NCBI RefSeq assembly: GCF_000612725.1
Contig: NZ_HG964456.1
Span: 291,990 to 355,989, forward strand
Origin: Mycolicibacterium austroafricanum
Lineage (GTDB): Bacteria > Actinomycetota > Actinomycetes > Mycobacteriales > Mycobacteriaceae
Length of the DNA: 64,000 nucleotides
Direction of reading: 5' to 3'
Shown here: in pieces, positions 18,444 through 26,619 of the stretch
Numbering within the stretch: the first letter of the stretch is position 1
Layout of the letters: each line of letters begins with the position of its first letter
Made by a program: the position numbers and the translations under genes
The notes under the pieces: model-generated
What the model saw: the letters and a program-made list of their open reading frames with translations, nothing else
What the model was told of the DNA's origin: nothing
Database searches by the model: none

Positions 18444-18725
18444 GTGACACAATCGCCAAACGTGAAGACCTTCGATGCTCTGTTCGCCGAACTGAGCGAA
18501 CGGGCACGCACCCGTCCTGCCGGTAGCGGAACCGTCGCCGCACTCGACGGCGGCGTGCACGGCATCGGCAAGAAGATCCTCGAAGAGGCCGGCGAAGTGT
18601 GGCTGGCCGCCGAGCACGAGAGCGACGAAGCGCTCGCCGAGGAGATCAGCCAGCTGCTCTATTGGACGCAGGTGCTGATGCTGTCCCGCGGTCTGTCGCT
18701 CGACGACGTGTACGGGAAGCTCTGA
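18444..18725 (+). CDS. hisE: Phosphoribosyl-ATP pyrophosphatase HisE
   Basis: HisE hydrolyses phosphoribosyl-ATP to phosphoribosyl-AMP, the second step of histidine synthesis. The 93-aa product is an all-alpha MazG-like protein with the metal-binding motif KKILEEAGEVWLAAEHES...EEISQLLYW. GTG 18444 gives the same length as Rv2122c; a GTG at 18462 (VKTFDALFAEL), preceded by CACAAT at 8 nt, is a possible leaderless alternative. The stop directly abuts hisG, and the two form the usual mycobacterial hisE-hisG operon, separate from the main his cluster. Confidence 0.94.
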   Translation: MTQSPNVKTFDALFAELSERARTRPAGSGTVAALDGGVHGIGKKILEEAGEVWLAAEHESDEALAEEISQLLYWTQVLMLSRGLSLDDVYGKL

Positions 18726-19592
18726 ATGTCTGCGCCCAAGACCCTGCGCGTCGCCGTCCCCAACAAGGGAGCGCTCAGCGAGTCCGCCGCCGAGATCCTC
18801 TCCGAGGCGGGCTACCGCCGTCGGCGTGACTCCAAAGACCTGACCGTCGTCGACCCGTCCAACAACGTCGAGTTCTTTTTCCTGCGGCCCAAGGACATTG
18901 CGATCTACGTCGGCTCCGGCGAATTGGACCTCGGCATCACCGGTCGGGATCTGGCGCAGGAATCCGACGCTCCCGTCGCCGAGCGACTGGCGCTGGGCTT
19001 CGGATCCTCCACGTTCCGCTACGCGGCCCCGGCCGGCACCGACTGGACGGTCGCCGACCTGGCAGGCCGCCGGATCGCCACCGCGTATCCCAACCTGGTG
19101 CGAAAAGACTTGGCCCACAGGGGCATCGAGGCCACCGTTATCCGACTCGACGGTGCGGTGGAGATTTCGGTGCAATTGGGGCTGGCCGACGTCATCGCCG
19201 ACATCGTGGGCACCGGCCGCACGCTGGGCCTGCACGGACTGGTGGCGTTCGGTGAGGCGCTGTGCGATTCCGAGGCCGTGCTCATCGAGCGCGTCGACGC
19301 AGACCCCGCAACGGCCGCCGCGCGCGACCAGTTGGCCGCCCGGGTCCAGGGCGTGGTGTTCGGTCAGCAGTACCTGATGCTCGACTACGACTGCCCCCGT
19401 TCGGTGCTCGAGCGGGCCACCGAGGTCACGCCCGGGCTCGAATCACCGACGATCGCGCCGCTGGCCGACCCCGACTGGGTCGCGGTGCGCGCGCTGGTGC
19501 CGCGACGCGACGTCAACGCGATCATGGATGAGCTGGCCGCGATCGGCGCCAAAGCCATTCTGGCCTCTGACATTCGCTTCTGCCGCTTCTGA
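18726..19592 (+). CDS. hisG: ATP phosphoribosyltransferase HisG (long form)
   Basis: HisG joins ATP and PRPP in the first, feedback-controlled step of histidine synthesis. The 288-aa length and the C-terminal ACT-like domain (from about residue 215, VTPGLESPTIAPL...ILASDIRFCRF) define the long, self-regulated hexameric form that does not need HisZ. The catalytic part has LRVAVPNKGALSE, the DLGITGRDL strand, and the PRPP loop DIVGTGRTLGLHGL. ATG 18726 follows hisE's stop with no gap. Confidence 0.96.
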   Translation: MSAPKTLRVAVPNKGALSESAAEILSEAGYRRRRDSKDLTVVDPSNNVEFFFLRPKDIAIYVGSGELDLGITGRDLAQESDAPVAERLALGFGSSTFRYAAPAGTDWTVADLAGRRIATAYPNLVRKDLAHRGIEATVIRLDGAVEISVQLGLADVIADIVGTGRTLGLHGLVAFGEALCDSEAVLIERVDADPATAAARDQLAARVQGVVFGQQYLMLDYDCPRSVLERATEVTPGLESPTIAPLADPDWVAVRALVPRRDVNAIMDELAAIGAKAILASDIRFCRF

Positions 19593-19659
19593 TCGACACC
19601 GCTCACGGCGCGGTCAACCGTGTTAGCGTCCGGGTGTCCACCCGGCGTGCGGAGGTCCG

Positions 19660-20142
19660 ATGACGCAGGTTCTCGTTCTCGTTCTGGCACTGTTGATCGG
19701 CGTCGTCGCCGGATCGCGCGCACTGACGGCGCCGGCCGTCGTCGCGTGGGGCGCGATGCTCGGCTGGATCGACGTCGCCGACAAGTGGTCTGAGTGGATG
19801 GCGCACCCGATCACGGTCACGGTGCTGACCATCTTCGCGCTCGGTGAGCTGGTCACCGATCAGCTGCCGATGACTCCGAGCCGTAAGGTGCCACCTCAGT
19901 TCATCGCCCGGTTGATCACCGGAGGCTTCTCCGGCGCCGTCATCGGCAGCGTGTTCTTCCACACCTTCTCGGCGACGGGTGCGGGCGTCGTCGGTGCCGT
20001 GCTCGGCACCCTGGCCGGCGCCGAGTTGCGCAGCAGGTTCGCCGGAGCCAAGGGCGGCAACGACCGCCCCGGCGCCTTCACCGAGGACGCCCTCGCCGTC
20101 GGCGGCGGAGTCCTGGTCGCGTTCCTGGTGAGCCTGGTCTAG
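19660..20142 (+). CDS. DUF4126 membrane protein, Rv2120c type
   Basis: A 160-aa integral membrane protein of unknown function with four or five hydrophobic segments (VLVLVLALLIGVVAG, ITVTVLTIFALGEL, GFSGAVIGSVFFH, VVGAVLGTLAGAEL, VGGGVLVAFLVSLV). The family signature lies in SRALTAPAVVAWGAMLGW and LGELVTDQLPMTPSR. GGAGG 4 nt before ATG 19660 and TAGCGT at 19624-19629 give it its own promoter with a short leader. The downstream flavoprotein gene starts 9 nt after its stop, so the two are probably co-transcribed. Confidence 0.82.
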   Translation: MTQVLVLVLALLIGVVAGSRALTAPAVVAWGAMLGWIDVADKWSEWMAHPITVTVLTIFALGELVTDQLPMTPSRKVPPQFIARLITGGFSGAVIGSVFFHTFSATGAGVVGAVLGTLAGAELRSRFAGAKGGNDRPGAFTEDALAVGGGVLVAFLVSLV

Positions 20143-20150
20143 GGGCGGCG

Positions 20151-21524
20151 GTGAGCGCGCAGCACTTCGACGCGATCATCGTCGGTGCCGGCCAGGCCGG
20201 GCCGCCGCTGGCCGGTCGGTTGACCGCGGCGGGGCAGACCGTGGCGGTCATCGAACGCAAACTGGTCGGTGGCACCTGCGTGAACTACGGCTGCATCCCC
20301 ACCAAGACGCTTGTCGCCAGCGCGCACGCCGCGCATCTGGCCCGGCGTGGCAACGACTTCGGGGTCGCCGCCGCAGGGGTGACCGTCGACATGGCCGCGG
20401 TCAAGGCGCGCAAGGACCGCATCAGCGTCGGTGACCGCGAGGGTCTGGAGTCCTGGCTCGCAGGCATGAAGGGCTGCACGCTGATTCGCGGGCACGCCCG
20501 CTTCGAGAACCCGCACACACTCCGGGTCGACGATCAACTGCTGGAGGCCGACCGGATTTTCCTCAACGTCGGCGGCCGCGCCGTCGCCCCCGACATGCCG
20601 GGTCTGGCCGACGTCGACTATCTGACCAACGTCGGGATACTGGACCTCGACGAGGTTCCCGAGCACCTTGTCGTCATCGGCGGCAGTTACATCGCACTGG
20701 AGTTCGCCCAGATGTACCGGCGGTTCGGCGCCGCGGTCACTGTGATCGAGAGAGGTCCGCGGCTGACCGCGCGTGAGGACGAGGACGTGTCCGCGGCGAT
20801 CAAGGAGATCCTCGAAGCCGAGGGCATCGACGTCGTCCTCGGGGCCGACGCGATCAGCTTCGCCAAGCAGGCGGACGGGTTCACCGTCACGCCGCGCGCC
20901 GGTGCCGAGCCGATCGGCGGGAGCCACCTGTTGGTCGCGGTGGGGCGCAGGCCCAACACCGACGATCTCAATCTCGAGGCGGCCGGCGTGCAGACCGACA
21001 GCCGCGGCTACATCGTCGTCGACGACCAACTCCGCACCTCGGCCGACAACATCTGGGCGATGGGGGACTGCAACGGCCGCGGCGCGTTCACCCACACCTC
21101 CTACAACGACTTCGAGATCGTCGCGGCCAACCTGCTCGACGACGATCCGCGCCGGGTCAGCGACCGCGTCACCACCTATGCCCTCTACATCGACCCGCCG
21201 CTGGGCCGGGTCGGGATGACTGTCGAGGAGGTCCGCAGGTCGGGGCGGAAAGCGTTGGTGGGCAAGCGCCCGATGACGCGGGTTGGACGTGCGGTGGAGA
21301 AGGGTGAGACGCAGGGGTTCATGAAGGTGGTCGTCGACGCCGAGACCGACGAGATCCTCGGCGCCGCGATTCTCGGCGTCGGCGGCGACGAGGTCGTGCA
21401 CCTGATCCTCGACGTGATGACGGCGAAGCTGCCGTACACGGCGATCTCGCGCACCATGCACATCCACCCGACGGTGAGCGAGCTGATTCCGACGGTGCTG
21501 CAAGAACTCAAGCCGCTGGCGTAG
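20151..21524 (+). CDS. FAD-dependent pyridine nucleotide-disulfide oxidoreductase, MerA-like
   Basis: A 457-aa class I flavin disulfide reductase. The FAD motif IIVGAGQAGPPLAGRL begins the protein, the redox disulfide is in GGTCVNYGCIPTKT, the NAD(P) motif is VVIGGSYIALEFAQMYRRFG, the second FAD motif is NIWAMGDCNGRGAFTHTSYND, and the dimer-domain His-Glu dyad is in HPTVSELIP. It is annotated in relatives as mercuric reductase, but it lacks both an N-terminal metal-binding domain and the C-terminal Cys pair of MerA (it ends ELKPLA). Mercury reduction is therefore unlikely and the electron acceptor is unknown. The start is GTG 20151. Confidence 0.85.
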   Translation: MSAQHFDAIIVGAGQAGPPLAGRLTAAGQTVAVIERKLVGGTCVNYGCIPTKTLVASAHAAHLARRGNDFGVAAAGVTVDMAAVKARKDRISVGDREGLESWLAGMKGCTLIRGHARFENPHTLRVDDQLLEADRIFLNVGGRAVAPDMPGLADVDYLTNVGILDLDEVPEHLVVIGGSYIALEFAQMYRRFGAAVTVIERGPRLTAREDEDVSAAIKEILEAEGIDVVLGADAISFAKQADGFTVTPRAGAEPIGGSHLLVAVGRRPNTDDLNLEAAGVQTDSRGYIVVDDQLRTSADNIWAMGDCNGRGAFTHTSYNDFEIVAANLLDDDPRRVSDRVTTYALYIDPPLGRVGMTVEEVRRSGRKALVGKRPMTRVGRAVEKGETQGFMKVVVDAETDEILGAAILGVGGDEVVHLILDVMTAKLPYTAISRTMHIHPTVSELIPTVLQELKPLA

Positions 21525-21530
21525 CCACCC

Positions 21531-21570
21531 TTGACTGTGGCCTGAGTCACAGTAATATGACCACTGGTCA
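21531..21570 (+). promoter_or_regulatory. Sigma70-type promoter with palindromic operator
   Basis: TTGACT (21531-21536) and TAATAT (21553-21558) are 16 bp apart, one of the best promoters here. A perfect palindrome TGACCA-C-TGGTCA (21558-21570) covers the -10 end and start site. A second inverted repeat, ACTGTG/CACAGT (21534-21539 and 21548-21553), spans the spacer. The TetR protein encoded next is the obvious repressor. Confidence 0.75.
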
Positions 21571-21590
21571 CATCAAGCCTTGGAGGCGCG

Positions 21591-22277
21591 ATGCCGACGG
21601 TGACATGGTCTCGTCTCAATGAAGATCGGCGCGCGGCGGTGGTCGCCGCCGCGGAAGCGGAGTTCGCCGCGCACGGGTTCTCCCAGGGCAGCCTGAACGT
21701 GATCGCCCGGCGGGCCGGTGTCGCCAAAGGCAGCCTGTTCCAGTACTTTGCGGACAAGCGCGACCTCTATGCCCACATCACCGACGTGGGAAGCCAGCGG
21801 GTGCGGTGCTACATGGAGGACCAGATCCGGGTGCTGGATCCCACCCGGCCGTTCTTCGCGTTCCTCACCGATCTTCTCGACGTGTGGGTCGCCTACTTCG
21901 CCGAGCATCCGCGCGAGCGGTCGCTGCACGCCGCCGCCAGTTTCGAGGTCGACACCGACACGCGGGTCAGTGTGCGCGCCGTCATCCACCGCCACTACCT
22001 GGAGGTGTTGCGGCCGCTGGTGCGCGACGCGCGTGGTCGTGGCGATCTGCGCCCCGACGCCGACACCGACGCGTTGCTGTCGCTGTTGCTGATGATCCTG
22101 CCGCACCTGGCGCTGGCGCCGTACGTGCGCGGGATGGACCCGGTGCTCGGCCTCGACGAGCTGTCACCCGACCAGCCCGCCCTCGTCGTGCGACGGTACG
22201 TCGCCGTGCTGGCCGCGGCCTTCGCGCCCCAGCCTCTCACAACCGCAACCCCCGGAGGAGCACAGTCACATGGCTAG
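21591..22277 (+). CDS. TetR/AcrR family regulator
   Basis: A 228-aa regulator. The N-terminal helix-turn-helix domain is at about residues 12-60 (RRAAVVAAAEAEFAAHGFSQGSLNVIARRAGVAKGSLFQYFADKRDLY, in two parts each of typical form). The C-terminal ligand domain is helical. GGAGG precedes ATG 21591. The gene overlaps the R2lox gene by 8 nt and shares its promoter, which carries a palindrome over the -10, so autoregulated control of R2lox is the simplest model. The ligand is unknown; a fatty acyl or other hydrophobic molecule would suit R2lox. Confidence 0.88.
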   Translation: MPTVTWSRLNEDRRAAVVAAAEAEFAAHGFSQGSLNVIARRAGVAKGSLFQYFADKRDLYAHITDVGSQRVRCYMEDQIRVLDPTRPFFAFLTDLLDVWVAYFAEHPRERSLHAAASFEVDTDTRVSVRAVIHRHYLEVLRPLVRDARGRGDLRPDADTDALLSLLLMILPHLALAPYVRGMDPVLGLDELSPDQPALVVRRYVAVLAAAFAPQPLTTATPGGAQSHG

Positions 22278-23208
22278 AACACGTTCGGATTCGCTGGCCG
22301 CAGGCGGCCTCAACTGGGACAGCCTGCCGTTGCGGCTCTTCGCCGGCGGCAACGCGAAATTCTGGGATCCCGCCGACATCGACTTCTCCCGGGACCGGGC
22401 CGACTGGGAGTCGCTGACCGATCTGGAACGCGACTGGGCCACCCGGCTGTGCGCGGAGTTCATCGCAGGCGAGGAAGCGGTCACCCAGGACATCCAGCCG
22501 TTCATGGCGGCGATGCGGGCCGAGGGCCGGCTCGGTGACGAGATGTATCTGACGCAGTTCGCCTTCGAAGAGGCCAAGCACACCCAGGTGTTCCGGATGT
22601 GGCTCGACGCGGTCGGGATCACCGAGGACCTGCAGGGGTATCTCGACGAGCTTCCCGCCTACTGTCAGATGTTCTACGAAGAGCTGCCCGCCTCGCTCGA
22701 CGCGTTGGCCACCGACCCGTCACCGGCGGCTCAGGTCCGCGCCTCGGTCACCTACAACCACGTCATCGAAGGCATGATGGCACTCACGGGATACTATGCG
22801 TGGCACCGTATTTGCGTGGACCGCGGGATTCTGCCCGGGATGCAGGAGCTGGTGCGCCGGATCGGCGACGACGAACGGCGCCACATGGCGTGGGGTACCT
22901 TCACGTGCCGGCGCCACGTGGCCGCCGACGACGCCAACTGGGCGGTGTTCGAGACGCGGATGAACGAGCTGATCCCGTTGGCGCTGCGCAACACCGAAGA
23001 CGGGTTCGCCCTCTACGACGAGGTCCCGTTCGGGTTGACGATGGAGGAGTTCCAGCAGTACGCCGCGGACAAGGGGATGCGTCGCTTCGGAACCATCAGC
23101 AGTGCCCGCGGGCGTCCGCTGGCCGAGATCGATGTCGACTACTCGCCCCTGCATCTGGAGGACACCTTCGCCGACGAGGACAGGAAATCCCTGGCCGCCT
23201 CAGCGTAG
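22270..23208 (+). CDS. R2-like ligand-binding oxidase (Mn/Fe), Rv0233 family
   Basis: This 312-aa ferritin-like protein is almost identical in layout to M. tuberculosis Rv0233. Metal ligands fall at the same numbers: Glu68, Glu101, His104, Glu167, Glu202 and His205. Val71 and Tyr162, which form the ether crosslink in the crystal structure, are also kept. R2lox assembles a heterodinuclear Mn/Fe site, activates oxygen and binds a long-chain fatty acid; its physiological substrate is unknown. It is often misannotated as ribonucleotide reductase NrdB. Translation is coupled to the TetR gene (8-nt overlap). Confidence 0.93.
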   Translation: MARTRSDSLAAGGLNWDSLPLRLFAGGNAKFWDPADIDFSRDRADWESLTDLERDWATRLCAEFIAGEEAVTQDIQPFMAAMRAEGRLGDEMYLTQFAFEEAKHTQVFRMWLDAVGITEDLQGYLDELPAYCQMFYEELPASLDALATDPSPAAQVRASVTYNHVIEGMMALTGYYAWHRICVDRGILPGMQELVRRIGDDERRHMAWGTFTCRRHVAADDANWAVFETRMNELIPLALRNTEDGFALYDEVPFGLTMEEFQQYAADKGMRRFGTISSARGRPLAEIDVDYSPLHLEDTFADEDRKSLAASA

Positions 23209-23219
23209 ACGGCGACGGG

Positions 23220-23732
23220 TCAGGCCCGGGCGGCGCGAAGCAGCCGCAACTGGCCGATCTCCGCGGCGTTCTTGGTCAGTTCGACGGTCACCCACAGCAC
23301 CGTGTCGGCGACCGCGCGATTCTCGGCGATGCCCCACGGAAAGGCGGCCGGTTCGGCCAGGCGCTCAACAGTGATGGCCGCCAACACCTCTCGCCATTGG
23401 GCTGCCAGCGTGCGCAGGCGTGCCGCCGCGGCAGGCCCGTTCCCCGGCCAGAGCACCTCGGTCGGGGCGCGAAGCGGCCGCGCGCGCATCGAGGCGAGCG
23501 CAGCGCTCCACCAGTAGTCGATGTGCCATGTCAGCCACGCGATCGTCGGCACCGGAACGGGATCGGGTTCGACCTCGGCGAAATCCGCGCGCCAGCGCCC
23601 GCCGGAGTCAGGCCGGACCGTCCAGCACAATTCGGCAGGCTCCCAGAGGAAGTCGGCCTCGACGAGAGACGCCAGGTGCAGTTCGGTCAGCCCCCAGCCA
23701 AGCTCGAACTGGCGGCGGATCTCGTCGATCAT
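23220..23732 (-). CDS. DinB-superfamily protein
   Basis: A 170-aa four-helix protein of the DinB/YfiT-like type. The second conserved region TIAWLTWHIDYWWSAAL supplies one metal-ligand His. The last helix, WVTVELTKNAAEIGQLRLL, keeps the E.GQLR pattern, but Thr-Lys-Asn replace the usual His, so metal binding may be incomplete. Enzyme activity is unknown; some relatives are mycothiol- or bacillithiol-dependent transferases. ATG 23732 overlaps the thioesterase stop by 4 nt, making it the last gene of a RecB-thioesterase-DinB operon. Confidence 0.78.
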   Translation of the reverse strand: MIDEIRRQFELGWGLTELHLASLVEADFLWEPAELCWTVRPDSGGRWRADFAEVEPDPVPVPTIAWLTWHIDYWWSAALASMRARPLRAPTEVLWPGNGPAAAARLRTLAAQWREVLAAITVERLAEPAAFPWGIAENRAVADTVLWVTVELTKNAAEIGQLRLLRAARA

Positions 23733-24526
23733 CCGCGCCGCTGCACCAACAGCGTCTGGGCGCTCGTCCCGATGAAGCCGGCGCGGTCGAAAATCTCGGC
23801 CGTCGTGACGCCGACCCCGTCCGGGCCGATCGACCCGCGGGCGCGCAGACCGAAGTCGTTGCCCTCGGGCAGCCGGTGCAGGTGCACCACCGTGTCGGTG
23901 TTCATGAACACGAACCGCCGTGGATCGACCGCGGCGCCGATCCCGTTCGCCGAATCGACCACCATCGCCAGGCGCTGCAGCGGCGTCGTCGGCTCCGCAT
24001 CCACCAGCGGCACCAGCGGAGAAAGCCACGAGACGGCCGCCTCACCGTCCGCGGTGAACTGCCTGCGCCAACTGACCGTCTCCAGGTAGCCCGGAGCGCC
24101 CTCCCACGGGTGCGCGACCGTCATCGCCTCGCCTTCCACCAGCGGCGGGTACCGGTCGGTCGCCGCGTCGCCGGTGTCGCTGGGCGCCAACAACCAGGCC
24201 GTGACGCGGGCGACGGCACGGCGGGTGCCGTCCGGGCGGTCGGTGAGCATCTCGGCGGTCATCAACGAGATGCGCGCGCCGGGACGGTCCACCCGGGCCC
24301 GGACCCGCACCGTCGAAACCGGTATCGCGCCCAGAATGTCGAGGGTGAGCCGTCCGACACGCAACCCGGTGCCGGCGGCGAGTTCCTCGATGGCCCTGGT
24401 CAACAGCGCCAGCGGCGGCGAACCGTGCTGAATCTGCGGATCCCAGTTGCTGCGGGTGCCGTCGGTGGACTCGAACACCTGGTACTCGCCGTCTGCGGGT
24501 AGCCGACGGAACAGGCTCTCGATCAC
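23729..24526 (-). CDS. Thioesterase family protein (double hotdog, TesB-like)
   Basis: A 265-aa protein made of two hotdog domains. The first has WDPQIQHGSPPLALLTRAIEEL and the second LDAEPTTPLQRLAMVVDSANGIGAAVDP...FMNTDTVVHLHRLP, followed by GVGVTTAEIFDRAGFIGTSAQTLLV, the TesB-like C-terminal pattern. It probably hydrolyses acyl-CoA, with unknown chain preference. GTG 24526 overlaps the RecB nuclease stop by 4 nt, and its own stop overlaps DinB by 4 nt. Confidence 0.82.
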   Translation of the reverse strand: MIESLFRRLPADGEYQVFESTDGTRSNWDPQIQHGSPPLALLTRAIEELAAGTGLRVGRLTLDILGAIPVSTVRVRARVDRPGARISLMTAEMLTDRPDGTRRAVARVTAWLLAPSDTGDAATDRYPPLVEGEAMTVAHPWEGAPGYLETVSWRRQFTADGEAAVSWLSPLVPLVDAEPTTPLQRLAMVVDSANGIGAAVDPRRFVFMNTDTVVHLHRLPEGNDFGLRARGSIGPDGVGVTTAEIFDRAGFIGTSAQTLLVQRRG

Positions 24527-25407
24527 GCGGCGGGCTCCGCGTGCAGCACCGCGTCGGGGTCGCCATCCTCGAGTGTCTCGTCGAGGACTTCGGGCCACCC
24601 CGGATACGGCGGGGGAGTGCCGCCGAACGTCGGGCAGTGCACGCGATGTGCGCACCAGTCGCACAGCTTTGATGGATTCGGGCGGAAATCGCCTGTGGCA
24701 CCCGCAGATTGAATAGCCCGCCAGATCGCCATCAGGGTTTTCTCGAACCGCTCCAGCTCCTCGAGGTCCGGGCTGTAGTCCAGTACCTGACCGTCGGCGA
24801 GGTACAACAGCCGCAGCCGCGAAGGCAGCACGCCGCGCGACCGCAGCAGGGCCACGGCATAGAACTTCATCTGGAACATGGCCTTGAACTCGGCCAGGGC
24901 GCGGGCTTCCGGCGGCGCCTTTCCCGTCTTGTAGTCGACCACCCGCACTTCACCGGTCGGCGCCACGTCGATGCGGTCGACGTAGCCGCGCAGCAGGGTG
25001 CCGTCGACGAGTTCGACCTCGACGCGCTGTTCGCAGCTCTGCGGGTCGAATCGGGTGGGGTCCTCCAGCCGGTAGTAGCCCGACAGCAGCGCGCGCGCCT
25101 GCTCCAACAACTCGCCGTGCAGCGCGGGCTCGATGTCGACGGCCAGCGAAGGCTGTTCGGCCAGCAGCCGCTCCCACACCGGTGCGACCAGTGACGCGGC
25201 CGTCGCCAGCCCGCGCTCCACGGCCGGCAGCCGGTAGAGCTGCTCCAGCGCGGCATGCACCACGGTGCCGCGCACCTGGGCGGCCGACGACGGCTCCGGC
25301 AACCGGTCGATCGCACGGAACCGGTACAGCAGCGGGCACTGCTTGAAGTCGCTGGCACGCGACGGCGACAGCGCCGGGCGCCGGACCGGTCGTGTCGGCT
25401 CACTCAT
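24523..25407 (-). CDS. RecB-family PD-(D/E)XK exonuclease with Fe-S cysteines, Rv2119 type
   Basis: A 294-aa nuclease of the Cas4/AddB-C-terminal type. The early Cys in SPSRASDFKQCPLLYRFR and three late Cys in LCDWCAHRVHCP give the four-cysteine set that holds a [4Fe-4S] cluster in this group. The active site is H in GTVVHAALEQL, D in GYVDRIDV and D-Y-K in VRVVDYKTG. It probably acts in DNA end processing or repair; there is no CRISPR array in the window. ATG 25407 has a canonical leaderless promoter. It is the first gene of a coupled three-gene operon. Confidence 0.87.
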   Translation of the reverse strand: MSEPTRPVRRPALSPSRASDFKQCPLLYRFRAIDRLPEPSSAAQVRGTVVHAALEQLYRLPAVERGLATAASLVAPVWERLLAEQPSLAVDIEPALHGELLEQARALLSGYYRLEDPTRFDPQSCEQRVEVELVDGTLLRGYVDRIDVAPTGEVRVVDYKTGKAPPEARALAEFKAMFQMKFYAVALLRSRGVLPSRLRLLYLADGQVLDYSPDLEELERFEKTLMAIWRAIQSAGATGDFRPNPSKLCDWCAHRVHCPTFGGTPPPYPGWPEVLDETLEDGDPDAVLHAEPAA

Positions 25408-25414
25408 GTGATCG

Positions 25415-25420
25415 AGACTA
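25415..25420 (-). promoter_or_regulatory. Leaderless -10 hexamer TAGTCT for the RecB nuclease
   Basis: On the complement TAGTCT is followed by 7 nt and ATG 25407. It lies in the 85-bp gap shared with the divergent trmI gene. Confidence 0.7.
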
Positions 25421-25492
25421 GGACGGCGGTCGGACAAATCCGGGCAACCCCGGGCGTCACCGGCGGCGCGTCTACTGGCAGGCTGATCAGCT

Positions 25493-26320
25493 GTGCGCAG
25501 AACCGGCCCATTCGACGTAGGTGATCGTGTCCAGCTCACCGACGCCAAAGGTCGGCGCTACACCATGCTGCTCAAGCCCGGCGGCGAGTTCCACACCCAC
25601 CGCGGGATCATCGCCCTCGACGAGGTGATCGGCCTGCCCGAGGGCAGCGTGGTCAAGTCGACCAACGGCGATCAATTCCTGGTGCTGCGACCGCTGCTCG
25701 TCGACTACGTGATGTCGATGCCGCGCGGCGCCCAGGTGGTGTACCCGAAGGACGCGGCGCAGATCGTGCACGAAGGTGACATCTTTCCCGGCGCGCGGGT
25801 GCTGGAGGCGGGGGCCGGTTCAGGGGCGCTGACCTGCTCGCTGCTGCGGGCGGTCGGTCCGCAGGGGCGGGTGACGTCCTACGAGGTGCGCGAGGACCAC
25901 GCCGAACACGCGCAGCGCAACGTCGCCACGTTCTTCGGTGAGCAGCCGCCGAACTGGGACCTGGTGATCGCCGACGTCGCCGACTACGACGGACCCGAGG
26001 TGGACCGGGTCGTGCTCGACATGCTGGCGCCGTGGGACGTGCTCGGCGCGGTCGGCAAGGCGCTCGTGCCCGGCGGGGTGCTGATGATCTATGTCGCCAC
26101 CGTCACCCAGCTGTCCAAGACCGTGGAAGCGCTGCGCGAGCAGCAGTGCTGGACCGAGCCGAGGGCGTGGGAGAGCATGCAACGCGGCTGGCACGTCGTC
26201 GGTCTGGCGGTGCGGCCGGAACACTCGATGCGCGGACACACCGCGTTCCTGATCAGTGCCCGCAGGCTGGCGCCCGGGACGGTGGCCCCGATTCCGCTGC
26301 GCAAGAAGCGCCTGAGCTAG
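25493..26320 (+). CDS. trmI: tRNA (adenine-58-N1)-methyltransferase TrmI
   Basis: TrmI makes m1A58 in the T-loop of tRNA from S-adenosylmethionine. The 275-aa product aligns through its length with Rv2118c. It has an N-terminal beta domain (GDRVQLTDAKGRRYTMLLKPGGEFHTHRG), the FLVLRPLLVDYVMSMPRGAQVVYPKDAAQI linker, and the methyltransferase motif ARVLEAGAGSGALTCSLL. Motif IV is VLDMLAPWDVL. Family members are tetramers. The start is GTG 25493. Its last 4 bases overlap the convergent DUF503 gene. Confidence 0.94.
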   Translation: MRRTGPFDVGDRVQLTDAKGRRYTMLLKPGGEFHTHRGIIALDEVIGLPEGSVVKSTNGDQFLVLRPLLVDYVMSMPRGAQVVYPKDAAQIVHEGDIFPGARVLEAGAGSGALTCSLLRAVGPQGRVTSYEVREDHAEHAQRNVATFFGEQPPNWDLVIADVADYDGPEVDRVVLDMLAPWDVLGAVGKALVPGGVLMIYVATVTQLSKTVEALREQQCWTEPRAWESMQRGWHVVGLAVRPEHSMRGHTAFLISARRLAPGTVAPIPLRKKRLS

Positions 26321-26616
26321 AGGTCGTCGTCGCTGCGGTGCAATCCGCGCCGCGTCGAGAGCAGTTCCAGCTCCGGCCGGGCCGCCACCAGTCGCTCGGC
26401 GGCGTCGAGGACCTCGATCACCCGGGCCCGGTCTGCCGCGACGACGCCGACGCCGATGCCGGCGCGCCGGTGCAGATCCTGGGAACCGGTCTCGGCCGCC
26501 GACACGCCGAACCTGCGGGTCAGCTCGGCGATCACCGGCCGGATGGCCGACCGCTTCTGCTTCAGCGACCGCACGTCGCCGAGCAGGATGTCGAATTCGA
26601 GCGAGCCGATCCACAT
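26317..26616 (-). CDS. DUF503 family protein, Rv2117 type
   Basis: A 99-aa ferredoxin-like small protein: MWIGSLEFDILLGDVRSLKQKRSAIRPVIAELTRRFGVSAAETGSQD. The pattern L.I.L....SLK.KR...P....L..RF.VS.AE matches DUF503 (YlxP-like). In other phyla YlxP lies in the nusA-infB operon, which hints at an RNA-related role. Here it follows lppK by 3 nt in the same direction. Confidence 0.87.
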   Translation of the reverse strand: MWIGSLEFDILLGDVRSLKQKRSAIRPVIAELTRRFGVSAAETGSQDLHRRAGIGVGVVAADRARVIEVLDAAERLVAARPELELLSTRRGLHRSDDDL

Positions 26617-26619
26617 CGC

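Noticed and set aside
20151..21524. Mercuric reductase
   Set aside because: The C-terminal Cys pair and the N-terminal metal-binding domain of MerA are lacking, and no mer genes are near. It is left as a general flavin disulfide reductase.
22270..23208. Ribonucleotide reductase small subunit NrdB
   Set aside because: The residues that mark R2lox (Val71/Tyr162 crosslink pair and ligand spacing) match Rv0233 exactly, and no large subunit gene is nearby.
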